This document shows, piece after piece, positions 26,961 to 40,347 of a DNA stretch of 64,000 bases (within the stretch, counting starts at the first letter, position 1; each line of letters begins with the position of its first letter). The stretch spans positions 124,001 to 188,000 of the forward strand of contig NW_027476187.1 in NCBI RefSeq assembly GCF_051020955.1, given 5' to 3'. The notes beneath the pieces are model-generated. The model had not been told where the DNA came from and searched no databases. It was given only the letters and a program-made list of their open reading frames with translations. This DNA is from Megalopta genalis (Eukaryota; Arthropoda; Insecta; Hymenoptera; Halictidae). The translations under genes were made by a program, and so were the position numbers.

Positions 26961-28380
26961 AAGCCTTCTACTTCGCATTCATATGAAGCTAAATCATTTG
27001 TTTCGCATGGATTTGAGTCTAAGCCTTGTCCATCGAATTTATTTGAAGCTAAATCATGTGTTTCGCATGGATTTGAAGCTAACTCGTTTGTTTCGCATGC
27101 AGTTGTAGCTACATAATGTATATCACAAGTATTTGTAGCTAAACCATTTGTTTCGCATGGATTTGAAGCTATGCCTTCTACTTCGCATTGATTTGAAGCT
27201 AAATCATTTGTTTCGCATGGATTTGAATCTAAGCCTTGTCCTTCGAATTGATTTGAAGTTAAATCATGTGTTTCGTATGGATTTGAAGCTAAACCTTCTA
27301 CATCGCATTGATTTGTAGCTAAACCTTCTACATTCTATTGATTTGAAGCTAAACCTTCTACCTCTTATTGATTTGAAGCAAAACCTTCTACATCGCATTT
27401 ATTTGAAGCTAAATCATTTGTTTCGCATGGAATTGAAGCTACCTCGTTTGTTCCTCCTGCATTTGAAGCTATATCACTTATATCGCATGGATTTGAAGCT
27501 GAACCTACTACATCGCATTGATTTGAAGCTAAAACTTGTGTATCGCATGGATTTGAAGAAAACCATCTACATCGCATTGATTTGAAGCTTAATCATGTGT
27601 TTCGCATGGATTTGATGCTAACTCGTTTGTTTCGCATGCAGTTGTAGCTACATAATGTATATCACAAGTATTTGTAGCTAAACCATTTGTTTCGCATGGA
27701 TTAGAATCTACGCCTTCTACTTCGCAATGATTTGAAGCTAAATCATTTGTTTCGCATGGAATTGAAGCTACCTCGTTTGTTCATCCTGCATTTGAAGCTA
27801 TATCACTTATATCGCATGGATTAGAAGCTGAACCTACTACATCGCATTGATTTGAAGCTAAATCTTGTGTTGCGCATGGATTTGAAGAAAACCATCTACA
27901 TCGCATTGATTTGAAGCTTAATCATGTGTATCGCATGGATTTGAAGCTAAACCTTCTACATCACATTGATTTGCAGCTAAATCATGTGTATCTCATGGAT
28001 TTGAAGCTAACTCGTTCGTTTCGCATGCAGTTGTAGCTAAATAATGTATATCACAAGTATTTGTAGCTAAGCCATTTGTTTTGCATGGATTTGAAGCTAA
28101 GCATTCTACTTCGCATTCATTTGAAGCTAAATCATTTGTTTCGCATGGATTTGAAGCTACCCCTTCTACTTCGCATTGATTTGAAGCTAAATCATTTGAT
28201 TCGCATGGAATTGAAGCTACCTCGTTTGTTCCTCCTGCATTTGAAGCTATATCACTTATATCGCATGGATTTGAAGCTGAACCTACTACATCTCATTGAT
28301 TTGAAGCTAAATCTTGTGTATCGCATGGATTTGAAGAAAACCATCTACATCGCATTGATTTGAAGCTTAATCATGTGTTT
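26508..28380 (+). repeat. Dispersed copy of 16.26-18.53 kb lacking 14 monomers
   Basis: 26,508-27,701 matches 16,262-17,455 at an offset of 10,246. Directly afterwards 27,698-28,380 matches 17,872-18,550 at an offset of 9,826. The change of 420 bp equals exactly 14 monomers, so one copy has lost (or the other gained) 17.45-17.87 kb without disturbing the 30-bp phase. Confidence 0.8.
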
Positions 28381-29099
28381 CGCATAGATTTGAAGCTAAG
28401 CCTTCTACTTCGCATTCATTTGAAGCTAAATCATTTGTTTCGCATGGATTTGAGTCTAAGCCTTGTCCTTCGAATTTATTTGAAGCTAAATCATGTGTAT
28501 CGCATGGATTTGAAGCTAAACCTTCTACATCGCATTGATTTGAAGCTAAATCATGTGTTTCGCATGGATTTGAAGCTAACTCGTTTGTTTCGCATGCAGT
28601 TGTAGCTACATAATGTATATCACAAGTATTTGTAGCTAAACTATTTGTTTCGCATGGATTTGAAGCTATGCCTTCTACTTCGCATTGATTTGAAGCTAAA
28701 TCATTTGTTTCGCATGGATTTGGATCTAAGCCTTGTCCTTCGAATTGATTTGAAGCTAAATCATGTGTTTCGTATGGATTTGAAGCTAAACCTTCTACAT
28801 CGCATTGATTTGAAGCTAAATCATTTGTTTCGCATGGATTTGAATCTAAGCCTTGTCCTTCGAATTGATTTGAAGCTAACTCATGTGTTTCGTATGGATT
28901 TGAAGCTAAACCTTCTACATTCTATTGATTTGAAGCTAAACCTTCTACCTCTTATTGATTTGAAGCTAAACCTTCTACATCGCATTGATTTGAAGCCAAA
29001 TCATTTGTTTCGCATGGAATTGAAGCTACCTCGTTTGTTCCTCCTGCATTTGAAGCTATATCACTTATATCGCATGGATTTGAAGCTGAACCTACTACA

Positions 29100-31300
29100 T
29101 CGCATTGATTTTGAAGCTAAATCTTGTGTATCGCATGGATTTGAAGAAAACCATCTACATCGCATTGATTTGAAGCTTAATCATGTGTTTCGCATGGATT
29201 TGATGCTAACTCGTTTGTTTCGCATGCAGTTGTAGCTAAATAATGTATATCACAAGTATTTGTAGCTAAACCAATTGTTTCCCATGAATTTGAAGCTAAG
29301 CCTTCTAGCTCCGCATTGATTTGAAGCCTAAATCATTTGTTTCGCATGGAATTGAAGCTACATCGCTTGTTCCTCCAGCTTTTGAAGCTATATCACTTAT
29401 ATCGCAAGTATTTGAAGCTAAATCATATGTGTCGCATGGATTTGAAGCTGAACCTACTACATCGCATTGATTTGAAGCTAAATCTTGTGTATCGCATGGA
29501 TTTGAAGCTAAACCTTCTACATCGCATTGGTTTGAAGCTAAATCATGTGTATCTCATGGATTAGAAGCTAACTCGTTCGTTGCGCATGCAGTTCAATCTA
29601 AATAACGTATATCACAAGTATTTGAAGCTAAACCATTTGATTCGCATGGATTTGAAGCTAAGCTTTCTACTTCGCATTAATTGGAAGTTAAATCACGTGT
29701 TTTGCATGGATTGTAAGCTAAACCTTCTAAATCGCATTGATTTGAAGCTAAATCATGTGTATCTCATGGATTTGAAGCTAACTCGTTCGTTGCGCATTGC
29801 AGTTCAATCTAAATAACGTATATCACAAGTATTTGAAGCTAAACCATTTGATTCGCATGGATTTGAAGCTAAGCTTTCTACTTCGCATTAATTGGAAGTT
29901 AAATCATGTGTTTTGCATGGATTGTAAGCTAAACCTTCTACATCGCATTGATTTGAAGCTAAATCATGTGTTTCGCATGGATTTGATGCTAACTCGTTTG
30001 TTTCGCATGCAGTTGTAGCTAAATAATGGTATATCACAAGTATTTGTAGCTAAACCATTTGTTTCGCATGGATTTGAGTCTAAGCCTTGTCCTTCGAATT
30101 TATTTGAAGCTAAATCATGTGTATCGCATGGATTTGAAGCTAAACCATCTACATCGCATTGATTTGAAGCTAAATCATGTGTTTCGCATGGATTTGAAGC
30201 TAACTCGTTTGTTTCGCATGCAGTTGTAGCTACATAATGTATATCACAAGTATATGTAGCTAAACCATTTGCTTCGCATGGATTTGAAGCTATGCCTTCT
30301 ACTTCGCATTGATTTGAAGCTAAATCATTTGTTTCGCATGGGATTTGAATCTAAGCCTTGTCCTTCGAATTGATTTGAAGCTAAATCATGTGTTTAGTAT
30401 GGATTTGAAGCTAAACCTTCTACATCACATTGATTTGTAGCTAAACCTTCTACATTCTATTGATTTGAAGCTAAACCTTCTACCTCTTATTGATTTTGAA
30501 GCTAAACCTTCTACATCGCATTGATTTGAAGCTAAATCATTTGTTTCGCATGGAATTGAAGCTACCTCGTTTGTTCATCCTGCATTTGAAGCTATATCGC
30601 TTATATCGCATGGATTTGAAGCTGAACCTACTACATCGCATTGATTTGAAAGCTAAATCTTGTGTATCGCATGGATTTGAAGAAAACCATCTACATCGCA
30701 TTGATTTGAAGCTTAATCATGTGTTTCGCATGGATTTGATGCTAACTCGTTTGTTTCGCATGCAGTTGTAGCTAAATAATGTATATCACAAGTATTTGTA
30801 GCGAAACCATTTGTTTGGCATGGATTTGAAGCTAAGCCTTCTACTTCGCATTCATTTGAAGCTAAATCATTTGATTCGCATGGATTTGAAGCTAACCTTC
30901 TTCATTGCATTGATTTTGCATCTAACATGTGTTCGCATAGATTTGAAGCTAACTCTTTCGTTGCGCATGCAGTAAAATTTGCATATATCACCAGTATTTG
31001 AAGCTAAACCATTTGTTTCGCATGGATTTGAAGCTAAGCCTTCTACTTCGCATTCATTTGAAGCTAACTCATTTGTTTCGCATGGAATTGTAGCTACCTC
31101 GTTTGTTCCTCCTACTTTTGAAGCTATATCACTTATATCGCATGGATTTGAAGCTGAACATACCTCATCGCATTGATTTGAAGCTAAAACATATGTGTCG
31201 CATGGATTTGAAGCTGAACCTACTACATCTCATTGATTTGCAGCTAAATCATGTGTTTCGCATGGATTTGAAGCTAACTCGTTCGTTTGCATGCAGTTGT
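29100..31300 (+). repeat. Indel-rich, phase-breaking patch of the array
   Basis: Single-base insertions or losses cluster here: gattttgaag near 29,109, ttctagctccg near 29,306, gaagcctaaat near 29,326, gcgcattgcag near 29,797, aataatggtat near 30,027, catgggatttg near 30,338, gattttgaagc near 30,493, ttgaaagctaa near 30,649, agctaaccttc near 30,892, then several between 30,910 and 30,985 and one near 31,287. A homologous stretch at 38.0-39.0 kb is clean: the offset falls from 8,302 to 8,297 across it, meaning five extra bases here. The patch ends where the array switches to the 4.5-kb region I segment. Confidence 0.85.
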
Positions 31301-34300
31301 ATCTTAATAATGTATATCACAAGTATTTGTAGCTAAACCATTTGTTTTGCATGGATTGGAAGCTAAGCCTTCTACTTCGCATTCATTTGAAGCTAAATCA
31401 TTTGTTTCGCATGGATTTGAAGCTAAGCCTTCTACATCACATTGATTTGCAGCGAAATCATGTGTTTCGCATGGATTTGAAGCTAACTCGCTCGTTTCGC
31501 ATGCAGTTGTAGCTTAATAATGTATATCACAAGTGTTTGTAGCTAAATCATTTGTTTTGCATGGATTAGAAGCTAAGCATTCTACTTCGCATTCATTTGA
31601 AGCTAAATCATTTGTTTCGCATGGATTTGAATCTAAGCCTTGTCCTTCGAATTGATTTGAAGCTAAATCATGTGTTTCGTATGGATTTGATGCTAAACCT
31701 TCTACATCGAATTGATTTGAAGCTAAATCATGTGTCTCGCATGGATTTGAAGCTACCTCGTTTGTTCCTACAGTATTTAAATCTATATCACTTATATCGC
31801 AAGTATTTGAAGCTAAAACATATGTGTCGCATGGATTTGAAGCTGAACCTACTACATCGCATTGATTTGAAGCTAAATCTTGTGTATCGCATGGATTTGA
31901 AGCTAAACCTTCTACATCGCATTGGTTTGAAGCTAAATCATGTGAATCGCATGGATTTGAAGCTAACTCGTTCGTTTCGCATGCAGTTGTAGCTTAATAA
32001 TGTATATCACAAGTATTTGTAGCTATACCATTTGTTTTGCATGGATTTGAAGCTAAGCCATCTACTTCGCATTCATTTGAAGCTAAATCATTTGTTTCGC
32101 ATGGATTTGAAGCTAAGCCTTCTACATCACATTGATTTGCAGCTAAATCATGTGTTTCGCATGGATTTGAAGCTAACTCGTTCGTTTCGCATGCAGTTGT
32201 AGCTTAATAATGTATATCACAAGTATTTGTAGCTAAACCATTTGTTTTGCATGGATTTGAAGCTAAGCCTTCTACTTCGCATTCATTTGAAGCTAAATCA
32301 TGTGTCTCGCATGGAATTGAAGCTACCTCGTTTGTTCCTACAGTATTTAAAGCTATATCACTTATATCGCAAGTATTTGAAGCTAAAACATATGTGTCGT
32401 ATGGATTTGAAGCTGAACCTACTACATCGCATTGATTTGCAGCTAAATCATGTGTTTCGCATGGATTGGAAGCTAACTCGTTCGTTTCGCATGCAGGTGT
32501 AGCTTAATAATGTATATCACAAGTATTTGCAGCTAAACCATTTGTTTTGCATGGATTTGAAGCTAAGCCTTCTACTTCGCATTCATTTGAAGCTAAATCA
32601 TTTGTTTCGCATGGATTTGAAGCTAAACCTTCTTCATTGCATTGATTTGCAGCTAAATCATGTGTTTCGCATGGATTTGAAGCTAACTCGTTCGTTTCGC
32701 ATGCAGTTGTAGCTTAATAATGTATATCACAAGAATTTGTAGCTAAACCAATTGTTTTGCATGGATTTGAAGCAAAGCCTTCTACTTCGCATCCATTTGA
32801 AGCTAAATCATGTGTCTCGCATGGAATTGAAGCTACCTCGTTTGTTCCTTCAGTATTTAAAGCTATATCACTTATATCGCAAGTATTTGAAGCTAAAACA
32901 TATGTGTCGCATGGATTTGAAGCTGAACCTACTACATCTCATTGATTTGCAGCTAAATCATGTGTTTCGCATGGATTTGAAGCTAACTCGTTCGTTTTGC
33001 ATGCAGTTGTATCTTAATAATGTATATCACAAGTATTTGTAGCTAAACCATTTGTTTTGCATGGATTGGAAGCTAAGCCTTCTACTTCGCATTCATTTGA
33101 AGCTAAATCATTTGTTTCGCATGGATTTGAAGCTAAGCCTTCTACATCACATTGATTTGCAGCGAAATCATGTGTTTCGCATGGATTTGAAGCTAACTCG
33201 CTCGTTTCGCATGCAGTTGTAGCTTAATAATGTATATCACAAGTATTTGTAGCTAAATCATTTGTTTTGCATGGATTAGAAGCTAAGCATTCTACTTCGC
33301 ATTCATTTGAAGCTAAATCATTTGTTTCGCATGGATTTGAATCTAAGCCTTGTCCTTCGAATTGATTTGAAGCTAAATCATGTGTTTCGTATGGATTTGA
33401 TGCTAAACCTTCTACATCGAATTGATTTGAAGCTAAATCATGTGTCTCGCATGGATTTGAAGCTACCTCGTTTGTTCCTACAGTATTTAAATCTATATCA
33501 CTTATATCGCAAGTATTTGAAGCTAAAACATATGTGTCGCATGGATTTGAAGCTGAACCTACTACATCGCATTGATTTGAAGCTAAATCTTGTGTATCGC
33601 ATGGATTTGAAGCTAAACCTTCTACATCGCATTGGTTTGAAGCTAAATCATGTGAATCGCATGGATTTGAAGCTAACTCGTTCGTTTCGCATGCAGTTGT
33701 AGCTTAATAATGTATATCACAAGTATTTGTAGCTATACCATTTGTTTTGCATGGATTTGAAGCTAAGCCATCTACTTCGCATTCATTTGAAGCTAAATCA
33801 TTTGTTTCGCATGGATTTGAAGCTAAGCCTTCTACATCACATTGATTTGCAGCTAAATCATGTGTTTCGCATGGATTTGAAGCTAACTCGTTCGTTTCGC
33901 ATGCAGTTGTAGCTTAATAATGTATATCACAAGTATTTGTAGCTAAACCATTTGTTTTGCATGGATTTGAAGCTAAGCCTTCTACTTCGCATTCATTTGA
34001 AGCTAAATCATGTGTCTCGCATGGAATTGAAGCTACCTCGTTTGTTCCTACAGTATTTAAAGCTATATCACTTATATCGCAAGTATTTGAAGCTAAAACA
34101 TATGTGTCGCATGGATTTGAAGCTGAACCTACTACATCGCATTGATTTGCAGCTAAATCATGTGTTTCGCATGGATTTGAAGCTAACTCGTTCGTTTTGC
34201 ATGCAATTGTATCTTAATAATGTATATCACAAGTATTTGTTGCTAAACCATTTGTTTTGCATGGATTTGAAGCTAAGCCTTCTACTTCGCATTCATTTGA

Positions 34301-35683
34301 AGCTAAATCATTTGTTTCGCATGGATTTGAATCTAAACCTTGTCCTTCGAATTGATTTGAAGCTAAATCATGTGTTTCGTATGGATTTGAAGCTAAACCT
34401 TCTACATTGAATTGATTTGAAGCTAAATAATGTGTCTCGCATGGATTTGAAGCTACCTCGTTTGTTCCTACAGTATTTAAAGCTATATCACTTATATCGC
34501 AAGTATTTGAAGCTAAAACATATGTGTCGCATGGATTTGAAGCTGAACCTACTACATCGCATTGATTTGAAGCTAAATCTTGTGTATCGCATGGATTTTA
34601 AGCTAAACCTTCTACATCGCATTGATTTGAAGCTAAATCATGTGTTTCGCATGGATTTGAAGCTAACTCGTTTTTTTCGCATGCAGTTGTAGCTACATAA
34701 TGTATACCACAATTATTTGTAGCTAAACCATTTGTTTCGCATGGATTTGAAGCTATGCCTTCTACTTCGCATTGATTTGAAGCCAAATCATTTGTTTCGC
34801 ATGGATTTGAATCTAAGTCTTGTCCTTCGAATTGATTTGAAGCTAAATCATGTGTATCGCATGGATTTGAAGCTAAACCTTCTACATCGCATTGGTTTGA
34901 AGCTAAATCATGTGTATCTCATGGATTTGAAGCTAACTCGTTCGTTGCGCATGCAGTTCAATCTAAATAACGTATATCACAAGTATTTGAAGCTAAACCA
35001 TTTGATTCGCATGGATTTGAAGCTAAGCCTTCTACTTCGCATTCATTTGAAGCTAAATCATTTGTTTCGCATGGATTTGAATCTAAGCCTTGTCCTTCGA
35101 ATTTACTTGAAGCTAAACCATGTGTTTCGTATGGTTTTGAAGCTAAACCTTCTACATTCTATTGATTTGAAGCTAAACCTTCTACCTCTTATTGATTTGA
35201 AGCTAAACCTTCTACATCGCATTGATTTGAAGCTAAATCATTTGTTTCGCATGGAATTGAAGCTACCTCGTTTGTTCCTCCTGCATTTGAAGCTATATCA
35301 CTTATATCGCATGGATTTGAAGCTGAACCTACTACATCGCATTGATTTGAAGCTAAAACTTGTGTATCGCATGGATTTGAAGAAAACCATCTACATCGCA
35401 TTGATTTGAAGCTTAATCATGTGTTTCGCATGGATTTGATGCTAACTCGTTTGTTTCGCATGCAGTTGTAGCTAAATAATGTATATCACAAGTATTTGTA
35501 GCTAAACCAATTGTTTCCCAAGAATTTGAAGCTAAGCCTTCTACTCCGCATTGATTTGAAGCTAAATCATTTGTTTTGCATGGAATTGAAGCTACATCGC
35601 TTGTTCCCCCAGCTTTTGAAACTATATCACTTATATCGCAAGTATTTGAAGCTAAATCATATGTATCGCATGGATTTGAAGCT
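31176..35683 (+). repeat. 4.5-kb region I segment embedded in region II (right copy)
   Basis: This is the right copy of 10,199-14,707. It carries region I markers (gcttaataatg, ttttgcatgg units, 1,710-bp periodicity with 31,597/33,307 and 32,242/33,952), while the flanks on both sides carry the region II gaagaaaacc marker. Just before it, 30,780-31,176 resembles 3.79-4.17 kb with many indels. Confidence 0.9.
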
Positions 35684-38514
35684 AATCCTTCTACATCGCA
35701 TTGGTTTGAAGCTAAATCATGTGTATCTCATGGATTTGAAGCTAACTCATTCTTTGCGCATGCAGTTCAATCTAAATAACGTATATCACAAGTATTTGAA
35801 GCTAAACCATTTGATTCGCATGGATTTGAAACTAAGCTTTCTACTTCGCATTAATTGGAAGTTAAATCACGTGATTTGCATGGATTGGAAGTTAAACCTT
35901 CTACATCGCATTGATTTGAAGCTAAATCATGTGTATCTCATGGATTTGAAGCTAACTCGTTCGTTGCGCATGCAGTTCAATCTAAATAACGTATATCACA
36001 AGTATTTGAAGCTAAACCATTTGATTCGCATTTATTTGAAGCTAAGCTTTCTACTTCGCATTAATTGGAAGTTAAATCACGTGTTTTGCATGGATTGTAA
36101 GCTAAACCTTCTACATCGCATTGATTTGAAGCTAAATCATGTGTTTCGCATGGATTTGATGCTAACTCGTTTGTTTCGCATGCAGTTGTAGCTAAATAAT
36201 GTATATCACAAGTATTTGTAGCTAAACCATTTGTTTCGCATGGATTTGAGTCTAAGCCTCGTCCTTCGAATTTATTTGAACCTAAATCATTTGATTCGCA
36301 TGGAATTGAAGCTACCTCGTTTGTTCCTCCTGCATTTGAAGCTATATCACTTATATCGCATGGATTTGAAGCTGAACCTACTACATCGCATTGATTTGAA
36401 ACTAAATCTTGTGTATTGCATGAATTTCAAGAAAACCATCTACATCGCATTGATTTGAAGCTTAATCATGTGTTTCGCATAGATTTGAATCTAAGCCTTC
36501 TACTTCGCATTCATTTGAAGCTAAATCATTTGTTTCGCATGGATTTGAGTCTAAGCCTTGTCCTTCGAATTTATTTGAAGCTAAATCATGTGTTTCGCAT
36601 GGATTTGAAGCTAACTCGTTTGTTTCGCATGCAGTTGTAGCTACATAATGTATATCACAAGTATTTGTAGCTAAACCATTTGTTTCGCATGGATTTGAAG
36701 CTATGCCTTCTACTTCGCGTTGATTTGAAGCTAAATCATTTGTTTCGCATGGATTTGAATCTAAGCCTTGTCCTTCGAATTGATTTGAAGCTAAATCATG
36801 TGTTTCGTATGGATTTGAAGCTAAACCTTCTACATCGCATTGATTTGTAGCTAAACCTTCTACATTCTATTGATTTGAAGCTAAACCTTCTACCTCTTAT
36901 TGATTTGAAGCTAAAACTTCTACATCGCATTGATTTGAAGCTTAATCATGTGTTTCGCATGGATTTGATGCTAACTCGTTTGTTTCGCATGCAGTTGTAG
37001 CTAAATAATGTATATCACAAGTATTTGTAGCTAAACCAATTATTTCCCATGAATTTGAAGCTAAGCCTTCTACTTCGCATTGATTTGAAGCTAAATCATT
37101 TGTTTCGCATGGATTTGAATCTAAGCCTTGTCCTTCGAATTGATTTGAAGCTAAATCATGTGTTTCGTATGGATTTGAAGCTAAACCTTCTACATCGCAT
37201 TGATTTGTAGCTAAACCTTCTACATTCTATTGATTTGAAGCTAAACCTTCTACCTCTTATTGATTTGAAGCAAAACCTTCTACATCGCATTGATTTGAAG
37301 CTAAATCATTTGTTTCGCATGGAATTGAAGCTACCTCGTATGTTCCTCCTGCATTTGAAGCTATATCACTAGTATCGCATGGATTTGAAGCTGAACCTAC
37401 TACATCGCATTGATTTGAAGCTAAAACTTGTGTATCGCATGGATTTGAAGAAAACCATCTACATCGCATTGATTTGAAGCTTAATCATGTGTTTCGCATG
37501 GATTTGATGCTAACTCGTTTGTTTCGCATGCAGTTGTAGCTAAATAATGTATATCACAAGTATTTGTAGCGAAACCAATTGTTTCCCAAGAATTTGAAGC
37601 TAAGCCTTCTACTCCGCATTGATTTGAAGCTAAATCATTTGTTTTGCATGGAATTGAAGCTACATCGCTTGTTCCCCCAGCTTTTGAAGCTATATCACTT
37701 ATATCGCAAGTATTTGAAGCTAAATCATATGTGTCGCATGGATTTGAAGCTGAACCTACTACATCGCATTGATTTGAAGCTAAATCTTGTGTATCGCATG
37801 GATTTGAAGCTAATCCTTCTACATCGCATTGGTTTGAAGCTAAATCATGTGTATCTCATGGATTTGCAGCTAACTCGTTCGTTGCGCATGCAGTTCAATC
37901 TAAATAACGTATATCACAAGTATTTGAAGCTAAACCATTTGATTCGCATGGATTTGAAGCTAAGCTTTCTACTTCGCATGAATTGGAAGTTAAATCACGT
38001 GTTTTGCATGGATTGTAAGCTAAACCTTCTAAATCGCATTGATTTGAAGCTAAATCATGTGTATCTCATGGATTTGAAGCTAACTCGTTCGTTGCGCATG
38101 CAGTTCAATCTAAATAACGTATATCACAAGTATTTGAAGCTAAACCATTTGATTCGCATGGATTTGAAGCTAAGCTTTCTACTTCGCATTAATTGGAAGT
38201 TAAATCATGTGTTTTGCATGGATTGTAAGCTAAACCTTCCACATCGCATTGATTTGAAGCTAAATCATGTGTTTCGCATGGATTTGATGCTAACTCGTTT
38301 GTTTCGCATGCAGTTGTAGCTAAATAATGTATATCACAAGTATTTGTAGCTAAACCATTTGTTTCGCATGGATTTGAGTCTAAGCCTTGTCCTTCGAATT
38401 TATTTGAAGCTAAATCATGTGTATCGCATGGATTTGAAGCTAAACCATCTACATCGCATTGATTTGAAGCTAAATCATGTGTTTCGCATGGATTTGAAGC
38501 TAACTCGTTTGTTT

Positions 38515-40347
38515 CGCATGCAGTTGTAGCTACATAATGTATATCACAAGTATATGTAGCTAAACCATTTGCTTCGCATGGATTTGAAGCTATGCCTTCT
38601 ACTTCGCATTGATTTGAAGCTAAATCATTTGTTTCGCATGGATTTGAATCTAAGCCTTGTCCTTCGCATTGATTTGAAGCTAAATCATGTGTTTAGTATG
38701 GATTTGAAGCTAAACCTTCTACATCACATTGATTTGTAGCTAAACCTTCTACATTCTATTGATTTGAAGCTAAAACTTCTACCTCTTATTGATTTGAAGC
38801 TAAACCTTCTACATCGCATTGATTTGAAGCTAAATCATTTGTTTCGCATGGAATTGAAGCTACCTCGTTTGTTCATCCTGCATTTGAAGCTATATCACTT
38901 ATATCGCATGGATTTGAAGCTGAACCTACTACATCGCATTGATTTGAAGCTAAATCTTGTGTATCGCATGGATTTGAAGAAAACCATCTACATCGCATTG
39001 ATTTGAAGCTTAATCATGTGTTTCGCATGGATTTGATGCTAACTCGTTTGTTTCGCATGCAGTTGTAGCTAAATAATGTATATCACAAGTATTTGTAGCT
39101 AAACCAATTGTTTCCCATGAATTTGAAGCTAAGCCTTCTACACTGCATTGATTTGAAGCTAAATCATTTGTTTCGCATGGAATTGAAGCTACATCGCTTG
39201 TTCCTCCAGCTTTTGAAGCTATATCACTTATATCGCAAGTATTTGAAGCTAAATCATATGTGTCGCATCGATTTGAAGCTGAACCTACTACATCGCATTG
39301 ATTTGAAGCTAAATCTTGTGTATCGCATGGATTTGAAGCTAAACCTTCTACATCGCATTCGTTTGAAGCTAAATCATGTGTATCTCATGGATTTGAAGCT
39401 AACTCGTTCGTTGCGCATGCAGTTCAATCTAAATAACGTATATCACAAGTATTTGAAGCTAAACCATTTGATTCGCATGGATTTGAAGCTAAGCTTTCTA
39501 CTTCGCATTAATTGGAAGTTAAATCACGTGTTTTGCATGGATTGTAAGCTAAACCTTCTACATCGCATTGATTTGAAGCTAAATGATGTGTCTCGCATGG
39601 ATTTGAAGCTAACTCGTTTGTTTCGCATTCATTTGAAGTTTTATCACTTATAGCGCATGTATCTGATGCTAAATCATTTGTGTCGCATGTATTTGAAGAT
39701 AAACCTTCTACATCGCATTGATTTGAAGCTTAATCATGTGTTTTGCATGGATTTGAAGCTAACTCGTTTGTTTCCCCTGCTTTTGAAGCTTTATCACTTA
39801 TATCGCAAGCATCTGAAGCTAAATCATTTGTTTCCCAAGGATTTGAAACTAAATCTTCTACATCGCATTCATTTGCAGCTAAATCTAAATTACGTATATC
39901 ACAAGTATATGTAGCTAAACCATTTGTTTCGCATGGATTTGAAGCTAAACCTTCTACATCGCAAAGATCTAAAGCTAAATCATGTGTTTCGCATGGATTT
40001 GAAGCTAAATCTTCTACATCGCATTGATTTGAAGCTAAATTATGTTTTTCGCTTGGATTTGAAGCTAAACCTTCTACATCGCAAAGATCTGAATCTAAAT
40101 CATGTGTTTCGCGTGGATTTGAAGCTAAACCTTCTACATGCATTGATTTGCAGCTTAATCATGTGTTTTGCATGGATTTGTAGCTAACTCGTTTGTTTCC
40201 CCTGCATTTGAAGCTATATCAATTGTATCGCAAGTATCAGATGCTAAATCATTTTTATCGCATGGATTTGAAGCTAAACCTTCTACATGCATTGATTTGC
40301 AGCTTAATCATGTGTTTTGCATGGATTTGTAGCTAACTCGTTTGTTT
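38515..40347 (+). repeat. 1,833-bp tandem duplication, copy 1
   Basis: Landmarks repeat at an offset of 1,833 bp: 38,521/40,354, 38,764/40,597, 39,108/40,941, 39,657/41,490, 39,924/41,757. The copies look nearly identical. One difference is tttgtagctaaaccaattg near 39,100 against tttgtaactaaaccaattg near 40,930. The unit spans the transition from region II classes to region III-like classes. Confidence 0.88.

Larger units (their letters stand above)
13700..31180 (+). repeat. Array region II (left part): gaagaaaacc-marked family
   Basis: This region is characterised by a 29-bp monomer containing gaagaaaacc where the normal class has gaagctaaacc, followed by a gaagcttaatc unit. It recurs near 14,403, 15,422, 15,961, 17,309, 18,060, 18,507, 18,687, 19,916, 22,522, 24,290, 25,818 and 27,557, among others. 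It also has units with ttgttcctcctgc, cattaattggaagttaaatc and gcgcatgcagttcaatc that are rare or absent to the left. Patches of region I type occur at about 18.75-19.4 and 21.35-22.0 kb. No gene is visible. Confidence 0.8.
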
